28,037 nucleotides of DNA from Clostridium sp. CAG:590 (lineage in GTDB: Bacteria; Bacillota; Clostridia; Lachnospirales; Lachnospiraceae): assembly GCA_000431135.1 (NCBI GenBank), contig HF987892.1, forward strand, positions 18,796 to 46,832. The letters run 5' to 3'. Position 1 is the first letter of the stretch. Each line of letters starts with the position of its first letter. Shown piece after piece: positions 23,626 through 28,037 of this stretch. Below the pieces are notes generated by a model. That model saw nothing but the letters and a program-made list of their open reading frames with translations. It searched no databases and had not been told where the DNA came from. Both the position numbers and the translations under genes were made by a program.

Positions 23626-23658
23626 TTACAACGATGCTCCTCCAATTCCATAAAACAT
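23626..23658 (-). CDS. Possible 10-codon leader ORF ahead of the reductase
   Basis: An ATG at 23658 opens a ten-codon frame (MFYGIGGASL) whose TAA stop is one base before the chosen reductase ATG. The reductase Shine-Dalgarno lies inside it. If translated it would couple the two genes. Its own ribosome site is poor (GAAGAAG about eight bases away), so translation is doubtful. Confidence 0.25.
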   Translation of the reverse strand: MFYGIGGASL

Positions 23659-23700
23659 AACAAAATCTTCTTCAACTCCTACCTTGAAAAAGGGGGAGAC

Positions 23701-23737
23701 CAGAGACAAGCAATTGATTACCAATCGCTCATCTCTG
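23701..23737 (-). other. Strong hairpin in the reductase 5' leader
   Basis: Minus-strand CAGAGATGAGC pairs with GCTTGTCTCTG over 11 bases (two wobbles). A single mismatch and a further ATTG/CAAT stem follow, with a five-base loop. About ten bases later comes CCCCCTTTTT. It lies about 75 bases before the reductase start, inside the expected transcript. It may be an attenuator or an RNA stabiliser. Confidence 0.6.
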
Positions 23738-23770
23738 AAACTATGCTGAAAAAAATTAGCTGATAATCTT

Positions 23771-23812
23771 ATTATATACATTTCCGGCTAGAAAAAAATG
23801 GAATATTTTTTA
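23771..23812 (-). promoter_or_regulatory. Candidate promoter of the aldo/keto reductase gene
   Basis: TATAAT (23771-23776, minus strand) followed by AAG, with an AAAAAATATTC box (23801-23811) 24 bases upstream and a weak -35. The layout closely matches the mglB promoter. It predicts a leader of about 140 nt containing the hairpin at 23701-23737. Confidence 0.6.
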
Positions 23813-23857
23813 CAGAAGCTATAATATTTTTGGATTACTTCGATCATGGATGTTCCA

Positions 23858-24889
23858 TTATTTACAAAAAGTCAGAGAAAAGCTCGTTCCTTTTTTCTCC
23901 TCACTCTTAACCGATATTCTGCCACCCATTCCTTCTACAATGGACTTTGCAAGAGACAGACCGATTCCTACGCTATTCGGATTGACCTCATTATGTACCC
24001 GGTAGAATCGTTTGAAGATATTCACCAACTCGTTTTCCGGAATCCCGACACCCTCATCCTCCACATAGATTCTGGTATACACATTCGTATGCTCCACACG
24101 AAGACGGATATTGGTATTCTCTCCCGAATAATCCGAAGCATTCTTAAGCAGATTGATCAGCGCTTCCGTCAGCCAGTCTCCATCACAGAGAAGTTCGATA
24201 TTCTCGTCACCTTCCACTATCAGCTTCTGGTGCTTTGTCTCTAATAAATGAGTAACTCCATTTTCTGCCTGCAGGAAGATATGGGATAACGGAATCTCTT
24301 TACACTCAAACTGAATGGAACCTGCCTCAATCCTGGCAAGCTTCAACATAGAAAGTACCATCCACTCCATCCGGCTTAGCTGATTCGATGCCTCCGTAAG
24401 AATCTGGTGCTGCTTCTCCTTATCCTCCACCTTATCTTCTAACAACAGATCCACAAATACATTCAAAGATGCCAATGGTGTCTTAAGCTGATGGGATATA
24501 TCCGAGATAATATCTCGCAGAAAGATCTTCTCCTTCATCTCCCGGTCACGGCTTTCCCGGAGCACTGCTACCATCTTATAGAAATTCGTGTACAGGATTC
24601 CAACAGCACCCTCATAGTATTCCTCTTCCACCATATCGCCGCACTGTTCCATCACCTCATTCATCATCCCGGAAAGCTTCTCCATCTCGCCATACAGCTT
24701 GTTCACTCTTCCGTAGGAGATCCGGTAAAAGACAAACAGAACAACACCAAGAATAATCACGCAGCCCCATTCCGTAACCGATAATTCCCCATCCCGGACA
24801 AACAGCCACACGATCATAGCCAGAACAGCCAGAATACTTCCGATCAGATAAATGAACCTATAATGTTTGCGCTCGTAATCACTTTCCAT
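23858..24889 (-). CDS. Sensor histidine kinase with minimal extracellular loop
   Basis: A 343-residue kinase with two membrane helices (about 12-31 and 40-56) joined by a loop of only about eight residues, as in intramembrane-sensing kinases that detect cell-envelope stress through a transporter. The dimerisation domain has phosphoacceptor His133 (SDISHQLKTPLASL). ATP-binding boxes: Asn250 (LINLLKNAS), DEGVGI 278-283, FKRFYR 292-297, GIGLSL 308-313. It overlaps the response regulator gene by 11 bases, which fixes both as one translationally coupled system. The nearest FtsX-type exporter is about 13 kb away, so a functional link is possible but untested. No terminator hairpin is evident after the stop. 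Confidence 0.93.
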   Translation of the reverse strand: MESDYERKHYRFIYLIGSILAVLAMIVWLFVRDGELSVTEWGCVIILGVVLFVFYRISYGRVNKLYGEMEKLSGMMNEVMEQCGDMVEEEYYEGAVGILYTNFYKMVAVLRESRDREMKEKIFLRDIISDISHQLKTPLASLNVFVDLLLEDKVEDKEKQHQILTEASNQLSRMEWMVLSMLKLARIEAGSIQFECKEIPLSHIFLQAENGVTHLLETKHQKLIVEGDENIELLCDGDWLTEALINLLKNASDYSGENTNIRLRVEHTNVYTRIYVEDEGVGIPENELVNIFKRFYRVHNEVNPNSVGIGLSLAKSIVEGMGGRISVKSEEKKGTSFSLTFCK

Positions 24890-25583
24890 GTCCCGTTTCC
24901 TTTCTCGTAAACCGATAACCTACTCCTCGTACCGTCTCAATATACTCTGCATCTTCTCCTAATTTACCACGCAGACGCTTCATATAGACCGATAGTGTAT
25001 TGTCATCCACAAAAGATTCCTGTGCATCAAACAGACGCTCCAATATCTGCCCCCGTTCTAACACCTGACCTTCATGTGCGATCAATTCTCCGAGTAGTCG
25101 AAGATCATTAGGCGTACAATCTACCAGTTCTCCATTCCGATACAGACGAAATTCCTTCGGATAGAAACAATGCTGCCCGAAATGATACCCTTCCGGCTCC
25201 ACATTTCTCTGTGTCAGCCGATATCTTCTAAGATTCGCTGCTATCCGGGAAAGCAGTTCCTTCACCCGATACGGTTTGGTCACATAATCATCCGCTCCAC
25301 ATTCCAACCCCTGTACAATATTCACTTCTTCTCCTACTGCTGTCAGGAAAATGATCGGTGTCTGACATCCTTCCTGCCGGATCTTCCGGCAAAAGTCATA
25401 GCCGTTACCATCCGGGAGCATTACATCTAACAGGATCAGATCCGGTCTGCCCTCCCGCTGCATCTCATATGCCTGTTCTATTCTGCCCGCTGTCACGACT
25501 TCATATCCTTCTGCCTGCAAAGCATATTCCGTTCCTAATGCTAATGCATAATCATCTTCTACTAACAATATCCTGTCTGCCAT
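24879..25583 (-). CDS. OmpR-family response regulator
   Basis: A 234-residue transcription regulator: receiver domain 1-120 with Glu9/Asp10/Asp11, phosphoacceptor Asp53 (LILLDVMLPDG), Thr81 and Lys103 (VTKPY). The winged-helix DNA-binding domain (about 130-230) ends with YIETVRGVGYRFTRKE. It pairs with the overlapping kinase downstream. GAGGG four to five bases before ATG 25583 supports the start. The leader holds a TATAAT whose last bases overlap the stop codon of the preceding receiver-only gene. Regulatory targets cannot be seen here. Confidence 0.95.
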   Translation of the reverse strand: MADRILLVEDDYALALGTEYALQAEGYEVVTAGRIEQAYEMQREGRPDLILLDVMLPDGNGYDFCRKIRQEGCQTPIIFLTAVGEEVNIVQGLECGADDYVTKPYRVKELLSRIAANLRRYRLTQRNVEPEGYHFGQHCFYPKEFRLYRNGELVDCTPNDLRLLGELIAHEGQVLERGQILERLFDAQESFVDDNTLSVYMKRLRGKLGEDAEYIETVRGVGYRFTRKETGHGK

Positions 25584-25638
25584 GTTACCCTCTCTTCTCC
25601 ATAAGACTTTGCATCTGTTATTTTCATACGTTCTCCAT

Positions 25639-25668
25639 ATTATATATCAAGCCGAACAGCTAAATCAA
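25639..25668 (-). promoter_or_regulatory. Candidate promoter of the OmpR-type two-component operon
   Basis: TTGATT (25663-25668), an 18-base spacer and TATAAT (25639-25644) on the minus strand, lying in the last codons of the receiver-only gene. The predicted transcript starts about 50 bases before the response regulator ATG. Confidence 0.6.
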
Positions 25669-26035
25669 TTGCGGATTGCAGACACTTTCTCAATTCACTT
25701 TCCCAATCCCGGCTATCGCTATACCAAATAGCTGCATATGCTCCATCCACACGCATCTGTGCAGACGATATGATAATAACCGGTATCTCTAATCCACGCT
25801 TTTTCACTTCCTGAATTACCCGATCGCCAGCTTCCCATTCCGGCTTTCCCCACTTTGTAATTGGAAAATGCATATCGGACAGGATCACATCATAGGAAGA
25901 TGTTGTATCCTTTAAATGCTCCAATCCTTCTTCTACACTTTCTACCCATGTGATATCTTCAATGCCTAACGACTGCACCACGCTGTGAATCGCCATATAT
26001 TTGGTTGTATTATCTTCAAAATGTAATATCCTCAT
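25640..26035 (-). CDS. Orphan receiver-domain protein
   Basis: A stand-alone CheY-like domain of 131 residues with no output domain. Acidic pocket Glu7/Asp8 (HFEDN), presumed phosphoacceptor Asp54 (VILSDMHFP), and Ser90/Ser91 at the switch position. The conserved Lys-Pro of the last strand is missing (AAIWYSDS instead), and there is an insertion after Asp54 (TKWGKPEWEAGD), so phosphorylation chemistry may be altered. I prefer the ATG at 26035 (MRILHFED). The longer frame from 26086 has no ribosome site and its first codons contain a TATAAT (26076-26081) that looks like the gene's own -10. GGGGAG lies about 12 bases before 26035. It sits 56 bases upstream of the OmpR-type pair and may join that phosphorelay. 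Confidence 0.82.
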   Translation of the reverse strand: MRILHFEDNTTKYMAIHSVVQSLGIEDITWVESVEEGLEHLKDTTSSYDVILSDMHFPITKWGKPEWEAGDRVIQEVKKRGLEIPVIIISSAQMRVDGAYAAIWYSDSRDWESELRKCLQSAIDLAVRLDI

Positions 26036-26120
26036 ATCATTATTCTTCTCCCCTGTGAATCCATCTAATATCTTCATTATATCCATATTGTACTACAAAT
26101 GCTATCTACTTTTCCATTGC

Positions 26121-26166
26121 AAAAATATATGCCGGGAACAAATCAACACCTGTTCCCGGCATGTAT
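26121..26166 (-). terminator. Terminator of the BIG2/LRR gene
   Basis: Arms 26125-26140 and 26151-26166 pair over 16 bases with one wobble (core TGCCGGGAACA), loop of ten, followed by a T-rich run on the minus strand. It lies about 70 bases past the LRR gene stop. Confidence 0.92.
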
Positions 26167-26232
26167 TCTAGCCAAAGTCTGCATTGCAACAACCTTGTAT
26201 ATAAGTTAATTATTCAATTCCGTATTATGCTA

Positions 26233-27801
26233 TTATTTCTCCTCCCAGCCAATTACTGTTACTGTATCATCATAATATAAAGTATCTAAATTTTTATTAT
26301 TCGTCACATCCAGTGTACTCAATTTATTATCAGTACACTCTAAATATGTTAACGCTGTATTTTTGCTTACATCCAGACTACTCAAGTTATTCGAATAACA
26401 ATATAACACTGTTAATGCTGTATTTTTGCTTACGTCCAGACTACTCAAGTTATTATCACAACAATCTAAATATGTTAACGCTGTATTTACGTCCAGACTA
26501 CTCAATTTATTATAACTACAAGCTAACTCTGTTAATGCTGTATTTTGACTTACATCCAAACTGGTCAAGATATTGCTACTACAACTTAACTTTGTTAATG
26601 CTGTATTTTTGCCTACATCCAGACTACTCAATTTATTATCACTACAATCTAACTCTGTTAATGCTGTATTTTTGCTTACATCCAGACTACTCAAGTTGTT
26701 CCAATCACAATCTAACTCTATTAATGCTATATTTACGTCCAGACTACTCAATTTATTATAACCACAATCTAACCGTGTTAGTGCTGTATTTTTGCTTACA
26801 TCCAGACTACTCAAGTTATTCGAATAACAATATAACACTGTTAATGCTGTATTTTTGCTTACATCCAGACCGCTCAATTTATTTCCATTACAATTTAACT
26901 CTGTTAATTCCTTGTTTTTGCTTACATCCAGACTGCTCAATTGATTGCTAAAACATATCAATGTTTTCAATGCAGACAATTTTTCTAACGTAATTGAGCC
27001 TTGCATATTACAATTAACCCAATAAATGCCTTCTAAGCGCCCATCACTATTCCAAATATAACCCGATGTATACCACATATCTCCTTCTTCGTTTTCTTCA
27101 CATTTCGCTACTAGATTGGCATCTGTTGGAATTGTTGCGCCTTTGGCATTCTGTTCTTTTATGATCTCCTGTAATGCTGCTACATCATCAGCATTTTTAC
27201 CCTCTGTATTAATCAGCGTAATGTCAGCCGGTTTCGTTGGCTGGTCAGAATCTGATGGTTTATCCGGTGTTTCCGGCTTGTCTGAATCCGATGGTTTATC
27301 CGGGGTTGTCGGCTTGTCAGAATCTGATGGTTTATCCGGGGTTGTTGGTGTTGTCGGCTTCTCCGGTTTTGGTGCTTCCGTCGTTGTTGGTGTTGTCGGA
27401 TTCTCCGGTTTTGGTGCTTTCGTCGTTGCATTCTGCTGCGTCGCCGCCTCTGTTGTTGCAGCTTGTTTCTTCTTTTTCTTCACTGTTACCTTACATACAT
27501 ATTTCTTGCCGCTGACCTTAGCGGTAATTTTAGCCTTACCGGCTTTTTTTGCAGTAACGACACCTTTCTTGCTGACACTGGCAACCTTTTTCTTGTTGCT
27601 GCTCCATGTAATCTTTTTCTTCTTCGGTGCGTTTTTCAGTTTCAAAGTAACCTTTTTTCCTACCTCTAACGTTACCGTCTTCTTATTTAACTGTACCTTT
27701 CTTTTCTTTGCTGCCTGCACATTGCTTCCCGGCATTACAAGCATTCCTGCCACCATCACTACTGTCAACAAAAACGCAGTGAACTTTCGTAAATTTCTCA
27801 T
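26233..27801 (-). CDS. Secreted BIG2-domain, leucine-rich-repeat surface protein
   Basis: An exported 522-residue protein. Signal peptide about 1-30 (ends VQAA). A lysine-rich BIG2-type Ig domain follows (about 33-113: ITWSSNKKKVASVSKKGVVTAKKAGKA). Next is a Pro/Thr/Asp linker (about 114-195) of PTTPDKPSDSDK repeats, a short unassigned domain, then about 11 leucine-rich repeats (about 280-505) of the LxxLDVSKNTALTxLxC type. There is no LPxTG or membrane anchor; retention may rely on the very basic BIG2 region binding wall polymers. AGGAGGA is five bases before ATG 27801. Such proteins usually mediate adhesion or protein binding; the partner is unknown. It is a single-gene unit bounded by terminators. 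Confidence 0.9.
   Translation of the reverse strand: MRNLRKFTAFLLTVVMVAGMLVMPGSNVQAAKKRKVQLNKKTVTLEVGKKVTLKLKNAPKKKKITWSSNKKKVASVSKKGVVTAKKAGKAKITAKVSGKKYVCKVTVKKKKKQAATTEAATQQNATTKAPKPENPTTPTTTEAPKPEKPTTPTTPDKPSDSDKPTTPDKPSDSDKPETPDKPSDSDQPTKPADITLINTEGKNADDVAALQEIIKEQNAKGATIPTDANLVAKCEENEEGDMWYTSGYIWNSDGRLEGIYWVNCNMQGSITLEKLSALKTLICFSNQLSSLDVSKNKELTELNCNGNKLSGLDVSKNTALTVLYCYSNNLSSLDVSKNTALTRLDCGYNKLSSLDVNIALIELDCDWNNLSSLDVSKNTALTELDCSDNKLSSLDVGKNTALTKLSCSSNILTSLDVSQNTALTELACSYNKLSSLDVNTALTYLDCCDNNLSSLDVSKNTALTVLYCYSNNLSSLDVSKNTALTYLECTDNKLSTLDVTNNKNLDTLYYDDTVTVIGWEEK
26290..26945. repeat. 63-bp tandem repeats encoding the LRR array
   Basis: About 11 units of 63 bp (21 residues), two of them 57 bp (19 residues: LSSLDVNIALIELDCDWNN and a sibling). 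Frame is kept throughout. The copies near 26380-26450 and 26808-26880 are almost identical for more than 70 bp, while others have diverged, pointing to a recent copy event within the array. Confidence 0.9.
27235..27440. repeat. Degenerate repeats encoding the Pro-rich linker
   Basis: Repeats of about 36 bp around GGTTTATCCGG (plus strand) encode PDKPSDSDKP units, next to repeats around TTCCGGTTTTGG that encode APKPE-type units. They form the stalk between the BIG2 domain and the LRR part and keep frame. Confidence 0.85.
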
Positions 27802-27893
27802 ATCCTTCCTCCTGATTTAAATATAATAATTTTGTAAACATGAACAGGATAACCTTCAAGCACCCTTATACTCACAAGTAGTGTAAATGCACA

Positions 27894-27942
27894 AAAAAAG
27901 CCGGGGACATATATCAGAATACTTCTAATATATGTGCCCGGC
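27894..27942 (-). terminator. Terminator of an upstream gene outside the window
   Basis: Minus-strand arms 27928-27942 and 27900-27914 form 15 pairs with one mismatch (GCCGGG core), loop 13, followed by seven T residues. The gene it serves lies beyond the right edge. The rest of 27802-28037 carries no gene. Confidence 0.9.
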
Positions 27943-28009
27943 TTACCCGTTCCTTCAGACATGACATACAAAAAATAGGTTCAACAAATAAAGCTCTGTT
28001 AGTTAGTGC

Positions 28010-28037
28010 TTTGCTTTACTTTACTTTACTTTACTTT
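28010..28037. repeat. TTTAC pentanucleotide repeat at the window edge
   Basis: TTTGC followed by four perfect TTTAC units and a partial fifth runs off the right edge, so the total length is unknown. On the minus strand it reads as a GTAAA array. It lies between genes. Confidence 0.85.

Noticed and set aside
26245..26945. CRISPR-like array suggested by regularly spaced repeats.
   Set aside because: The repeats are in-frame LRR codons with no unique spacers and no cas genes nearby.
26313..26951. Plus-strand frame of 212 codons opposite the LRR gene.
   Set aside because: It is an antisense shadow of the 63-bp repeat; its repeated Tyr/Leu pattern simply mirrors the LRR codons.
27116..27820. Plus-strand frame of 234 codons opposite the BIG2 and linker region.
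   Set aside because: Antisense shadow of low-complexity Lys/Pro codons, with no ribosome site.

Overview
The window reads as a chromosomal segment of a low-to-moderate GC Gram-positive anaerobe of the Clostridia, most likely Lachnospiraceae. The grounds are strong AGGAGG-type ribosome binding sites, lipoprotein-anchored sugar-binding proteins, YesM/YesN-type two-component genes, an RF3/LeuRS/YaiI complement and a BIG2-plus-LRR surface protein. The family assignment is inference from gene style, not from a search. Every convincing gene lies on the minus strand, so the order below, given in transcription direction, runs from high to low coordinates. There are no rRNA, tRNA, CRISPR or intact transposase genes.

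Right end (28037-23858): a pentanucleotide repeat and a terminator from an upstream gene; a secreted BIG2/LRR protein; an orphan receiver-domain protein; and an OmpR-family response regulator overlapping its short-loop sensor kinase. Next comes an aldo/keto reductase of the YghZ type with a structured leader.

Centre (22613-11528): a galactose/glucose uptake and sensing island. mglB-mglA-mglC encode a high-affinity ABC importer. A separate operon encodes an AraC-type response regulator, a Cache-domain histidine kinase, a membrane-anchored periplasmic-binding-like protein, a canonical MglB-like lipoprotein and a small protein I do not recognise. The best discovery candidate is here: the transporter's MglB appears to be a natural circular permutant. 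Its first ~75 family residues have moved to the C-terminus behind a new linker, while the MglB-like protein in the sensor operon keeps normal order and all sugar-contact residues. MglC carries an extra ~220-residue coiled-coil cytoplasmic N-terminus, and MglA has an Asp in place of the Walker B catalytic Glu in its second half.

Left (11451-4397): yaiI, then a ~250-nt imperfect long inverted repeat with internal hairpins (a structured RNA or a MITE/REP-like element). Downstream of it is a four-gene exporter operon: a large FtsX permease, an ATPase, a membrane-anchored multi-Ig-domain protein and a MacB-type permease. Far left: leuS with its own near-consensus promoter, then prfC.

The central genes fit one circuit. 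The YesM-like kinase and its two binding-protein partners would sense sugar outside the cell, the YesN-like regulator would act on the mgl promoter, and the remodelled MglBAC would import the sugar. The regulatory link is inferred from gene order only.
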